Shown here: piece by piece, positions 48,130 to 58,421 of the stretch
Layout of the letters: every line of letters starts with the position of its first letter
How positions within the stretch are numbered: position 1 is the first letter of the stretch
Source: Alisma plantago-aquatica
Lineage: Eukaryota > Streptophyta > Magnoliopsida > Alismatales > Alismataceae
Reading direction: 5' to 3'
Assembly (NCBI GenBank): GCA_963693085.1
Contig: OY856409.1
Span: 1,537,045,072 to 1,537,109,071, forward strand
Length of the DNA: 64,000 nt
Notes under the pieces: generated by a model
What the model saw: only the letters and a program-made list of their open reading frames with translations
Told to the model about the DNA's origin: nothing
Databases searched by the model: none
Translations under genes and position numbers: made by a program

Positions 48130-50644
48130 TTCTGTTACCTACCAATATGATCTTTTGTAAAACTTACTCATGTGGTATATATTTGGATCCAAACACTTTC
48201 CGCAGACTGCAGTCATTGTATTGTAAGTAGGGCCTTTTCTCTTAACTGCTATTGTCATATCTCCATTGTGGGAAAGGAGGAACACCACCTTTTGAAGAAG
48301 ATAACCATAAAAAATGTCATACTAAAGTGGAACTCCATTATATTTCTTTTTACTTTTATGCATTTAAATCTCTACTGAATCCCCCTACTTCCTAGCGTGA
48401 AGAAAAATCAATTGATTCTTCAAGTCTAAAGGATTTAAAAAAGAAGATGGTGAGATCATTGTTTATTGTCTTCTAATTTGTTTTTCATTATTAACGAGAT
48501 CTTTTTTAGTTGTCTTTCTATTCTTATGTTTATATTTTTTCACCTCTTCAGTTTGCGTTGTATTTTTTCATTGTTACACATTAATTCTTATCTTATTTCA
48601 AGTGAAATGATGCCACAAATAAATGTTTTTTTCATCAGTGCAACCTCTTACAAAGTTACACCATAAACCAACAATTAACGGCACTGACATGAGCTTTTGA
48701 AATCAAAATACATGCTATCTCTAGATAATTTTTATGACTCATGTATTAACATACATAAGAGTCCTTACACGGATGATTAGGATTCTTAACAGAGAAAGAT
48801 TTGATCCAAAGGATGGCCTCCTCCCCTCCCAAACTCATTTTAAGAAGGTTGTGTGTCCATCTGTTCCCCTCTATGACAATATGTGAGAGTTTGGCATACT
48901 TGATAATTCATTTTCTTTGTTAGTGTCTGTCAAGATATGCATTAGAGGTCCACCCCCACTTTTATCCTTCCATATTATCTTGATCACATTTATGCACCAA
49001 CTTGCACTTCAATTTTTCCCTTCTACAGGCTAGCTTCTATCTCTAGATAGTAGAGGACTGTGAGACCAATCGGATAACACTCCATGATGGTTTTAGCCAC
49101 CATTACAAATGGATAGCCATAGTGATTTATGAAAACCACATCGATACTTAAATGATTGTTGTTTAATATAGCAACAATGTTGTTGGTATTTTACAAACCC
49201 TTTTTTGCGCATACAAGCAGGTTTGATTATCTTATTTCTATTTACAACATTTTATTCAAGGGCCCATGCCAAAGGAATTTGAAATTCACTAATTTCAATA
49301 GAGCCAAATTTTATTTATACTTGCCGAAGTAAATGCCATGCTTCTAATACAACCTTCCTTCATGCACTCCTCATCTTCCAGCCAAAGGGATCTGAATCTA
49401 TGTTTCTTTTAGAACTCCTAGAAGGTTTCAAACTTCTCAATTTATGTTTTCTATTACTAGGTAAATTCATCTCACAATCTTCACAATCTTGAACTAATAT
49501 TCATTTAGTTTTACTTCCCTCACCCACCCTTCTTATATGGTGGTGTTTTATTAGTATGTCGGCAGTTCTTTCTCCTAGGTAGCTAGCCTTTTTATTTGCT
49601 TTCCTTTTCCTTCCCTTCTACAATCACATTTCTTGTATAAACCAACTTAATCATAGTACTATCTTTAGTAGGTATAGGAAAGAGAGGCCCTAAACTATCT
49701 ACTTTGATCATATTGATATCGATGCCCAAAATAAAATAATATCAAAATCAAATTCCTTTCCTAGGTTACAGAGACCCATTACAAAGTCTAGCAGAGATTT
49801 GGATGTTGAAAGATTGCATCATTAATGTTTACTATTACAATTACATCTAATGTTGGCCTAGTGTGGGTCATTGATAGATTATGTTTTATGAGATTTTAGG
49901 ATGGCAAGATGGGGCTCCACACCTTTTTGGAAGAAGAGGTGAGTCTGACATCTTTTTTCTTAATGATGTAGTGGCATTTGGATTTCATTTGATGCCATGC
50001 TTTGTTGTTGTGCTAATGTATATACATATATTATGTACAAAGTCCAGACCTGCATACAGAGTGAGATCATCAAGCCTCACTCAATCAAGAGATGGCAAGA
50101 CACTACCACCCATGTAACCCATTCAACAACCCAGCTTGATTTCCACAGATAAGGAAAGTGCTTTAAATGCATTTGAAATCACCAAACATAATCTACCCAG
50201 ACTTTCTGATAAGACACTACCACATTGGAATGCATGAGATGGAATTTCACTATAAAGGAAGAATAAAAAATGGTAGATATTGCATCATAATCACATTACC
50301 AACATCAAAGAATCCCATTGACTAGAATGACTGCATGGGTACCCTGATCAAACTGTCATAAAAACATAAGGGGTAGTTCTCGTACAAGGTAATATTTTGA
50401 TTCTACTTTAGAAAAGCTTTCATATCCACCTAACTAAGATAGAGTTGGTTTGATATTTTTATCACCAAATAAAGAATTATCTATAGATAAAAATCCAATT
50501 GCAAAATATTTGGTGAGAGAGCATCTATTCTAATCTGCTAATATCTCCCAACATATGGCATGGTCTATACAGGGGTGAAGACAAGGATCTCGTCTTCATG
50601 TGTCAGTTTGAGGAACATTATGGGTGTTTTCACATCCCCTACAG
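48130..50644. other. unassigned AT-rich sequence
   Basis: No supportable gene. A short block at about 49904-49940 lies between TTTTAG and GAG|GTGAGT and could be a small exon belonging with 50645-50833. Confidence 0.3.
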
Positions 50645-50833
50645 GTCCAACTAGAAGTTAGTTATGTGCTTCTTGGTTTTAGTAGTGATGTTGGTTACAG
50701 GTACAAATTGAGCATGCATAAGATTGGTAATTTCATCAAGGTTATCTTCCCAATGCACCGAACTTCATGCTTGGAGTCCAACGATCCAGTTGACATCAAC
50801 CATCACCTTGTCTATAGCATTATCCAAGCAAAG
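50645..50833 (+). other. exon-like segment of an unidentified gene
   Basis: Bounded by CCCCTACAG and AAG|GTATCT. The 189 bases are exactly 63 open codons, including S-Y-V-L-L-G-F-S-S-D-V-G-Y-R-Y-K and H-K-I-G-N-F-I-K-V. The composition is protein-like, but I do not recognise the family. A second piece at about 50956-51141 (N-K-D-V-I-S-W-V-R...) could belong to the same gene. No start, promoter or complete exon set is seen, so a gene fragment is more likely than a working gene. Confidence 0.35.
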
Positions 50834-51141
50834 GTATCTCTTTTCAAATATTTTTTGAGTAGTAGTAAATCAAGCCTATCACATTGCTTTCATATATGTT
50901 GTCATTTATGTTTCAAGACAAATATTCACATGTGCATATTTCTTGATATTTTATTTTGGAGTGCCTTATGAACAAGGATGTCATCAGTTGGGTACGAAAT
51001 TGTATAATTCATTTTTCATTAGCTCAAAATGATCCTGGTAAGGCATACAACAATGGGCAGGAGAAGGGCTTGTTGGTATCATCAGAGGAGTTTATTTTAT
51101 CCATCTACTCAATGTTTCATCTAGGCTTTAAAAACTTTTAG

Positions 51142-51916
51142 AAAGTATTACTAAAATATAACAGATGACATTGATTTATATTTTATACATTCTATATTAT
51201 TCCTTCATTCATGATTTATCTTATTCACTCGTAGTGATAATTATAGCACATTATGTGTTTTTGAGTGCATCAAATTGTTCTATACACAAGCATGAAGATG
51301 CCAATAACAGTTTGTAAAATTAAAGATGGCTACCTTGTGATTTTTAGAGCACATTACCACCTCGTGATTTTTTTGGATCCATATACCCCACCTAGAAGAA
51401 AAAAGTAGCTCCCATTTAATGGATAAATAGTTAATTCAAGTGTAGTTGAAAAAGGGTTAGTATGCAATATGTATATTGTAGTTTCTTTGTATAGCTATTC
51501 CACTCTCATTTGATAACCATGGCTTTTGTTATATCTTACAGATGGTATTCGTAGCGCCAAAATGCTCCTTTCTTTACTACAAATGTCCACAGTTCCAAAC
51601 TACTTTTTTTTATTATAAGTACTTGTGTCAAGTTTAAGAAGTTTCTTCCCAATTTTAGAATACCTCATCAATCATCACTATCATTAACTCATATGTACAA
51701 GATGCTCAAGTTTTTTTGCTTTCACTACATAAAACAAGTTAATGGCTATTAATCAGAAGCATTATTTCTATGCATAGGAACTAGAAGTTTTTTGCTTTCT
51801 CTATTGGCGGGTGATGTGTCCTACCTTGCTGACTGGACCAGTCAGAACTGCACTACAATTAGGCTAGAAATCTAAAAGAATAGAGATTTCATCAGAAGTT
51901 GGTTAAAAAGGAAGGA
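51142..51916. other. unassigned sequence
   Basis: AT-rich with no reading frame or repeat of note, up to the next LTR. Confidence 0.3.
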
Positions 51917-54753
51917 TGTTATAACCTCAATTTCTTAAGAATGTAGTAAAAGATGTAATTCTATTTTAAAAGAATAAATTAAATCTATTTCTTTGATTTT
52001 TGATGGATTTCATGTGAAATGGCTTTGATTGATTGATAATGGGCCTTGTAGGCCATTAAGTCCAATTGAAAAGAAAAGAGAAATAAAAAGGAAAAGGGTT
52101 TAATTAATAAAAGGGAAATATGAGAAATAGACAATTAAAAGAGGATAAAGGCAAATAGACATTCTCTAATATGGGAATCCATGCCTTTAGGATTTCTTGA
52201 GGTCCAAGGGACCCAAAATAAAAAAATATTAGCAAAGGGAAAAGAAATACCAATTAATGTTGGATTAATTAAAGGGTAACTTAGGAAGGTAGGAAACCTT
52301 CTCATCCATTGAAATTTGTTTCCCAAATTTCGTACATAGCTAGATAATGTAAAGAAAAACGTTCCCTTAAAATTTGAGGCAAAAATGAGTTATGGTTTGG
52401 GAGATATCAATTTCTCAAGATTTCTCCAAAATAAGGCATTAAATTGGCAATTAGGTTTTTTCCTTTGTGTCTGATCGCGTGCAATACGCACCGTTGGATC
52501 TTGATCCAACGTTGGATGCTCATCATCGAAGTCCCACTGGGACTATGGTTCTGCATTTTACAGAGGGACTTTCCCTCTTGGATTCCTTGTGATCCACTGA
52601 ATGTACAAGTTTGCTGATGATTCCTTTGGACTCAGGAAAGGAAATCGAATGGAAACATCCCTAGTTTGACGAGGATTGGTTGCCGATTGGGAAAGTTCCC
52701 AGTATGGCAGGGACTTGCCCGACCCTATATATGGGGAGGGATGAACAAGGGAACCAGTGCCTCTGTTTTCTTTTCCAATCGTTGCGGAAGAGTGTGAGGA
52801 ACGTTTTAGCGTGTCCAATTGATCCGTTCGTCCTGTCCTCCATCCACGTCACCTCCGTGAAGCTCGCCGGAGTTCGGCAAGCAGGAGAGGACCACGACGT
52901 GATTGTAGCCTGCAATTGGACCCCTGGTCGTGTTTGATGGAGGAAGATGAAGCTTCTCGTCTTCTTGGCGCACTCGAGGGACGACTAGATCGAAGAGTCA
53001 ACACTTGAGTTGACCACGGACCAGTTGCGCTCGACGCAAGGTTGAAGACGAAGACCTCGCGGTCTTTTACCAAAGTGCCCCTCGCCTTGTGCAATCACAT
53101 TGAGGTTAGTCCGGTCTTTAACCTATTTATAATTGCAAAAGATAGGCGCACGCGTCTATGGCCGTTGGATCCTAAGTGGACCAGCGGACCACGGATCAAA
53201 CGGTCCATCTTTTTCTGAAAATTGCCAATAAATCAATTAAAAGGAATTTTCTTGATAAAATCATAACTCTTGGTATAAAACTCAGATGGGAAAAGTATAT
53301 ACCTGAAAAGTGATCATAAAAATATGAGGAATAAAATAAAAATGGTTTGAAAGCCTAATTATGCCTCTTTTAACAAAAGTTTATTATTTCGATTAAAAGG
53401 GTGTTAATTTGTGGATAGAAACCCTAATTGTAAATCAATGATAGATTTCTTATTGCAATTAGGTTATTTCAAGCATGGTTAACTTGTTTGATGATAAAGT
53501 TATATTTTAACATGTTTTGATGATGGAAATGCAAAAATTAGGGTTTTAAACCTAATGTTGTAATTAATACTTTTAGAAACCCTAAGTGAGGAAAAAGGGA
53601 AAGAAAAGATATAATTAATCCGAAAATTAGGGTTTTGTGGTCCAAGCCTGATCTTAGGATCTTAAAGGAAAACAAGATGAGATAATTAGGGTTTGATGGA
53701 TATTTTGATAAAAGTAAGGTAAAAGTAGTAAAAAGGAAGTGAAACCCTAATTATGGTCAAAACCCTAAAAAGGACTAATAACCCTGGGAAACAACTAGGA
53801 TTAATAGATCATGATGACATGATTAATGAAAGAAAAATTGGATGCCTTTTTAGGATCAATTTGTGTGTGCTTTCTTGATTTCTGGATTAATTGACTTATT
53901 TCTGCATTCAAGTCTTCTTAGCAGGTATGTGGTTAATTATGATTAATCGCATTAGTTTTCCCGAAGGTTTCCCAGATGGTTAATTGCATTGATTGAAACT
54001 AAATAGTTTGGATGTTCATACTATAATTGTAAAGTCACTACGGTTATCACAATTATAAATACATGTGTATTTTCGTACCTACATGCCTCCCTAATGGAAG
54101 ATGCCATAAAGGTCAGGCCCAAGAGGGTAGACCAATGGGCACCCTGAGAGGTGACCCCAGACACCAAGCTCGGGAATGAGAAGGTGGTCTATGTTGAATG
54201 ACTATGGGGCACCATGAGAGGTGACCCCCAGGCACCAAGCTCAGGATTGAGAAGGTGGCCTTAAGTCAATGGCAAAAGAGAAACCCTAGAGGGGTATTCC
54301 AGGGTTAGGAAAAAAGTAGTGGAGAATGACACATTAAAAATGTAAATTGGGTTGCTAAAATACCCTGATTGTGACAATTAAATTGTTAGCCTTATTTGTG
54401 AGCTTTTGGTTGTCCCCACATACCAGCATATTCCCGTATGCTGATCGTGTTTTATTTGTCGGCGTTTTAGGTACAACCCTGAAATGAACAAACAGTAAAG
54501 TGACACATTGTAAAAATAAGAAATAAAGTGCAAGGAGGATTAGATAGAGTAGATTCAAGCTGTGGATAGATAGATTTCTAGAGTTTTTAAAAGGTATAAA
54601 AAGTTTTATTTTTATACCATATTTCAGTTTATATATAGAATTTCATAATTATCATTGATTATTTGTTGAACCTTTGATCCGGTTTATTGGGATGACAGCT
54701 CTGACCTCTTGCTCTCCCTTAAGTGGGGGTTACCGGGAGGCGGGGTCATTACA
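51917..54753 (+). mobile_element. 5' LTR of a Ty3/gypsy-type element
   Basis: Starts TGTTATAACC and ends GGTCATTACA, 2837 bp, directly followed by a PBS-like sequence. A TATA box lies at about 52725. Upstream is the inverted repeat GTTGGATC-TT-GATCCAAC (about 52493-52510). The R/U5 part is rich in AAACCCTAA. The 3' part of the element lies beyond the window, so boundaries come from TG/CA and the PBS only. Confidence 0.65.
52725..52733 (+). promoter_or_regulatory. TATA box of the gypsy-type LTR
   Basis: CTATATATG, followed by GGGGAGGG, in the expected middle part of the LTR. Confidence 0.5.
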
Positions 54754-54755
54754 AT

Positions 54756-54767
54756 TAGTATCAGAGC
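54756..54767 (+). other. primer-binding site, Met-tRNA type with one mismatch
   Basis: TAGTATCAGAGC followed by ATAGG. The consensus is TGGTATCAGAGC, so one G has become A. Confidence 0.75.
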
Positions 54768-54824
54768 ATAGGTTCCTTATTTAATCTTTAATAATTATTA
54801 AATTTTACAAACTCCTTAGAACCG

Positions 54825-54829
54825 AGGGA
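54825..54829. repeat. target-site duplication AGGGA (left copy)
   Basis: AGGGA precedes the TGTTGG start of the SIRE-type 5' LTR and is matched at 63359-63363. Confidence 0.93.
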
Positions 54830-55166
54830 TGTTGGCTAAATGGACATCTATAAATCCCTTTGTTTTGATTATGACAAACATTTCATTCTTATTAATCTAA
54901 CGAGCTACTTGAGTGTGCAGGATGACAAAGCAACAAGGGAAAATCTACAAGCTTACATATTTATATTTTCATGCAATGTAATCACTGTTGTAAAAACTTG
55001 TACAAAAATATAATGTACAAGTACTTAGAATTGCATGTAAATCAAGCGTTAGATTCTCCCTAGCTAAACACCACAGTTAGACAAGTCATCCCATTCAAAT
55101 AGGATTACTTATGCACACTCACACACATAATTAGTGCCTAAATTGAAACCTTGAAACAGGATCAAT

Positions 55167-55367
55167 CTCGGTCGACAAACCCCTCGACCGAGACACTCTC
55201 GGTCGACAATCTTCTCGACCGAGAAAGATCCAAAGTAGCCGTTAGACACAACAGACAAGTTAGTTGGCAGTTGAAGAAAGACGTTGCAAATCACTTGTTC
55301 CAGAGAGCCTGTCGGTCGACAAAAGTTCGACCGAGTAGGTGTCTCGGTCGACCATTTGTCGACCGAG
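55167..55367 (+). repeat. U3 hairpin array CTCGGTCGA-N7/8-TCGACCGAG (5' LTR)
   Basis: Four inverted repeats at 55167-55192, 55198-55223, 55311-55335 and 55343-55367. Arms are 8-9 bp and nearly perfect, with loops of 7 or 8 bases of unrelated sequence, in two pairs about 90 bp apart. The array ends 137 bp upstream of the TATA box. Confidence 0.95.
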
Positions 55368-55503
55368 ATGGTCTCTGACAACAACTGCAGAATTAATTAA
55401 TTAGCCGTTGTTAAAGCAACAACTTTGTACCTAACGGCTAGTTAAGCACTTAGAAACCCCTAGAAGTTGTCTAGAACGTCCTTAAGCATCCTTAGGCCAT
55501 TCC

Positions 55504-55511
55504 TATAAATA
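55504..55511 (+). promoter_or_regulatory. TATA box of the SIRE-type 5' LTR
   Basis: TATAAATA within TTCCTATAAATAGGACAAG. The identical box is at 62582-62589 in the 3' LTR. Confidence 0.75.
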
Positions 55512-56283
55512 GGACAAGCCATAGGACACCTAAACTCACTTGTTTTACACTTGCTACACTTGAGAAAATACTTGAGCATACTTGAGCAATCTGTTGCAAG
55601 CAAATTGAGCACTGTGATCATTGGCCTACTTTCCCCTTAGCTCAAATTCGTGTCCTATAGGCTAGCATCTCCTTACTACAGCACTTACACTTCTACACTC
55701 ATTGGTTAGGAGATCAATACGCTTGATATAGGCAAATCAAGCCTTGTGCTTAAAAGGATAAGTTGTAATTTCTATTTTCTTTCTTGTTCCTTTTTATCCT
55801 TTGTATTCTCCTTGCTACTCCTAGGGTTGGAGGCTGCGGATTGGAGAGAGTTTGACTTCTCAGGTGGAGAAGGGGACTTCAAGCTACTTCAAGAAGGCTA
55901 TCGCACGGGAAGCTACTTCAAGAAGGCTATTGCAACGGGAAGCTACTTCAAGAGGAAGGCTGCTTCAAGGTGGTGCAATTACTTCTAGGTGAAGGCTGCT
56001 TCAAGGTTGGGCGATTACTTCTAGGTGAAGGCTGCTTGAAGGGTTTAGGAAAAGAAATTGTATTTTATGTAAAATCCTTGCGAGGTAATAAAATAAATTT
56101 CTTTTCAAATCCCGGTTGGGTAAGCAACCGGGTAGTGGACTGACTTCCTTAGTATTTGCTAAGGTTGGAACCACTCTAAACTCTTGTCTCCTTGTCCAAT
56201 ATCTTTGTGATTGATTGTTTGAGTTAATTAATTATTAAAATCTTTATAAAACTCTATTCACCCCCCCTCTAGTAGTTTTCAGT

Positions 56284-56295
56284 TGGTATCAGAGC
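56284..56295 (+). other. primer-binding site, Met-tRNA type
   Basis: TGGTATCAGAGC two bases after the 5' LTR. Confidence 0.95.
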
Positions 56296-56330
56296 GAGGC
56301 TTCAAGGAACCCTAACAAGGTCTTGAAGAA

Positions 56331-57743
56331 ATGGGTGACAGAGTGCTCAACAACCTCAACATTGAAGGGACACTTGTTGCTAGGCCTCCAGCGTTCGATG
56401 GAACAAACTACCAATATTGGAAGAGAAGGATGCAATTCTACTTCCAAGGAATCAACTGGGATCTATGGAGAATGGTGTCTACTCCATATATGCTCCCTCA
56501 AAATGAATTTGCGGAATGGGATGCAAACACGGTAAAGCTGGCCCAAAAGAATGCAAAAGCTATAAGTATCTTATATTGTTCTATTTCGGTAGGAGAATTC
56601 AATAGAATATCAAATTGTGATACAGCTTATGATATTTGGCATAGACTGTCCATAACCTATGAAGGTACAGTCCAAGTCAAAAATTCCAAAATTAGCTTGC
56701 TTAAAACGAAGCTTGAACATTTTCGTATGGATCCTAATGAATCTATTAGTGAAATGTTTTCAAAATTCTCTACCATTGTTAATGGTTTAAGTGCTCTAGG
56801 AAAACCTGTCCTTGAGGAAGATCAGGTATCAAAAATCCTTCGATCACTTCCTCCAAAATACAAGCCAAAGGTGACAGCCATTGAAGAAGCAAACGACCTC
56901 ACTCGACTCAAAATGGAGCAACTCATCGGCAATTTAGAAGCTCATGAGGCATATCTAGAAGAGGAAGAAAGAAGAGAACGTGAACATCAAAGTGGGAAGA
57001 AGAAGGATGTGGCTCTCAAAGCTTCAAAAATCGTCACTCAAGAAAGTGAGGAGTCAAGTGAAGAAGAAGGAGAAGAAGCCTTGATTGTCAACGGTAAGAA
57101 ATATAAAAGGTTTAAATCTAACAAAATTTCTAGTTCTTCTACCCCTCCCAGGTGCTTTGAATGTGGGAAGAAAGGGCATCTCAAAAATGAATGTCCCAAA
57201 ACAAAGAAGGGAAAGAAAAGCTCACACAAGAAGAAAGGAGAAAAAGCCTATAAAGCTGCATGGGATGAGTCAAGTGAGAGTGAAAGTGGAGAAGAGGTGG
57301 AATGTTTAATGGCAAGAGAAGACAATGAAGACTCTCAAGAGGTAAGCCTAATTGATCTTCCTAAAGAGGAGTTAGTTACTAATTTACAAGAAACTCATGA
57401 TAAATATATTGATGCCAAGAAGAAACTAAAAAAGGCTATAAAATCAAATGATGAGCTCATTGCCAAATTAGATAAACTTGCTTCTGAAAAGAACAACACT
57501 GATCTTGAGAATTTATCTTTAAAAACATCTTTAGATGATTGTACTAGAAAGCTACTCACTTTAGAAACAAATGTTGATTTTCTTTCTAAAGAAAAGACTG
57601 ATTTGTTAGCTAAACTACAAGATTTTCAAACTCAGCCTATTTTGTGTAACCATTCGGACTATGATAATCTTGTAAAGGAAAAGGACTCATTGTTTTCTGA
57701 TTTAGATCAAGCAAGAAAAGATCTACACAAAAAAAATGAATGA
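56331..57743 (+). CDS. gag: SIRE-type Gag, main part
   Basis: 470 codons from the ATG at 56331 (M-G-D-R-V-L-N-N-L). Domains: copia gag core (F-D-G-T-N-Y-Q-Y-W-K-R-R-M near residue 23, L-R-S-L-P-P-K-Y near 170), an E-rich linker, a zinc knuckle C-F-E-C-G-K-K-G-H-L-K-N-E-C near residue 275, and an acidic then coiled-coil-like tail. It stops just after a run of eight A (about 57728-57735). The following 100 codons in the +1 frame carry a second knuckle, so the A-run is either an indel or, less likely, a frameshift site. Gag would form the RNA-packaging particle. Confidence 0.88.
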   Translation: MGDRVLNNLNIEGTLVARPPAFDGTNYQYWKRRMQFYFQGINWDLWRMVSTPYMLPQNEFAEWDANTVKLAQKNAKAISILYCSISVGEFNRISNCDTAYDIWHRLSITYEGTVQVKNSKISLLKTKLEHFRMDPNESISEMFSKFSTIVNGLSALGKPVLEEDQVSKILRSLPPKYKPKVTAIEEANDLTRLKMEQLIGNLEAHEAYLEEEERREREHQSGKKKDVALKASKIVTQESEESSEEEGEEALIVNGKKYKRFKSNKISSSSTPPRCFECGKKGHLKNECPKTKKGKKSSHKKKGEKAYKAAWDESSESESGEEVECLMAREDNEDSQEVSLIDLPKEELVTNLQETHDKYIDAKKKLKKAIKSNDELIAKLDKLASEKNNTDLENLSLKTSLDDCTRKLLTLETNVDFLSKEKTDLLAKLQDFQTQPILCNHSDYDNLVKEKDSLFSDLDQARKDLHKKNE

Positions 57744-58038
57744 CATTGCTATGTTGCAAAGAGAACTTTATGAGTTAAGAAGAAAAGATATACTTGATAA
57801 CATACTAAGAGTTGGCACTGTTTTCAATGGAAGAAAAGGTTTGGGATATGCTCCAAATAAAAATCAACCCAAAAGAACTCAAACTAGGTTTGTACCTAAG
57901 AATACAATGGCTAGAAAGAGAAATGAAGTTGATTCTATTACTTGCCATTTCTGCTTACGTCTTGGACACTATTCCTTTTCATGCCCCTACAAGACTAAGG
58001 AGTCCGACTTAGTTTGGATCCCAAAACCCCAAACTTAG
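57736..58038 (+). CDS. Gag C-terminal extension with second zinc knuckle, shifted frame
   Basis: 100 codons, overlapping the end of gag by 8 bases. Contains C-H-F-C-L-R-L-G-H-Y-S-F-S-C and ends V-W-I-P-K-P-Q-T, close to the W-V-P-K block that precedes protease in SIRE-type polyproteins. Probably not translated on its own; it belongs to gag through the A-run. Confidence 0.65.
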   Translation: MNDIAMLQRELYELRRKDILDNILRVGTVFNGRKGLGYAPNKNQPKRTQTRFVPKNTMARKRNEVDSITCHFCLRLGHYSFSCPYKTKESDLVWIPKPQT

Positions 58039-58421
58039 TAGAGTGGAATGTAGTTGAGATATGACCAAATGCTTTATTTTTCTATTTATATTGTCTTATC
58101 TCAACTAAACAAAAGGTGTCATGCATATTGTTATTTTTCTGCATTATTGTACTGAAACAGAAACCTTGTCGGTCGAAGTATTGTCGACCGAGCTTTGGAT
58201 CGGTCGAAGTATTGTCGACCGACTAGATGTCTTTAACAAATCAAAATTTACAGCACCTATTTCGGTCGAAAATTGGTCACCCGAGAAAATTTCTGCGTTT
58301 CTTTGCTTGTAATACAGTAACCTTCTCGATCGACAAATTGTCGACCGAGACAGATGTCGGTCGAACAATTGTCGACCAACTGGACTTCTGATTCAGAACT
58401 TTTATACAAATCTATATTTAA
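58039..58421 (+). other. non-coding segment between gag and pol
   Basis: Stops in all three frames, where most SIRE-type elements continue as one polyprotein. It is largely occupied by the palindrome array below. Confidence 0.7.
58169..58380 (+). repeat. internal hairpin array, same motif as the LTR
   Basis: Five inverted repeats of the form TCGGTCGA-N7-TCGACCGA, two of them sharing the loop AGTATTG. The third and fifth are decayed on one arm. They lie at the gag-pol junction, over 1.8 kb from the nearest LTR, so they are not LTR sequence. Confidence 0.92.

Larger units (their letters stand above)
54830..56281 (+). mobile_element. 5' LTR of the SIRE-type element
   Basis: TGTTGGCTAA...AGTTTTCA. 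U3 with four hairpin palindromes (55167-55367), TATA box at 55504-55511, and a C-run near the end that differs by one base from the 3' copy. Confidence 0.95.
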
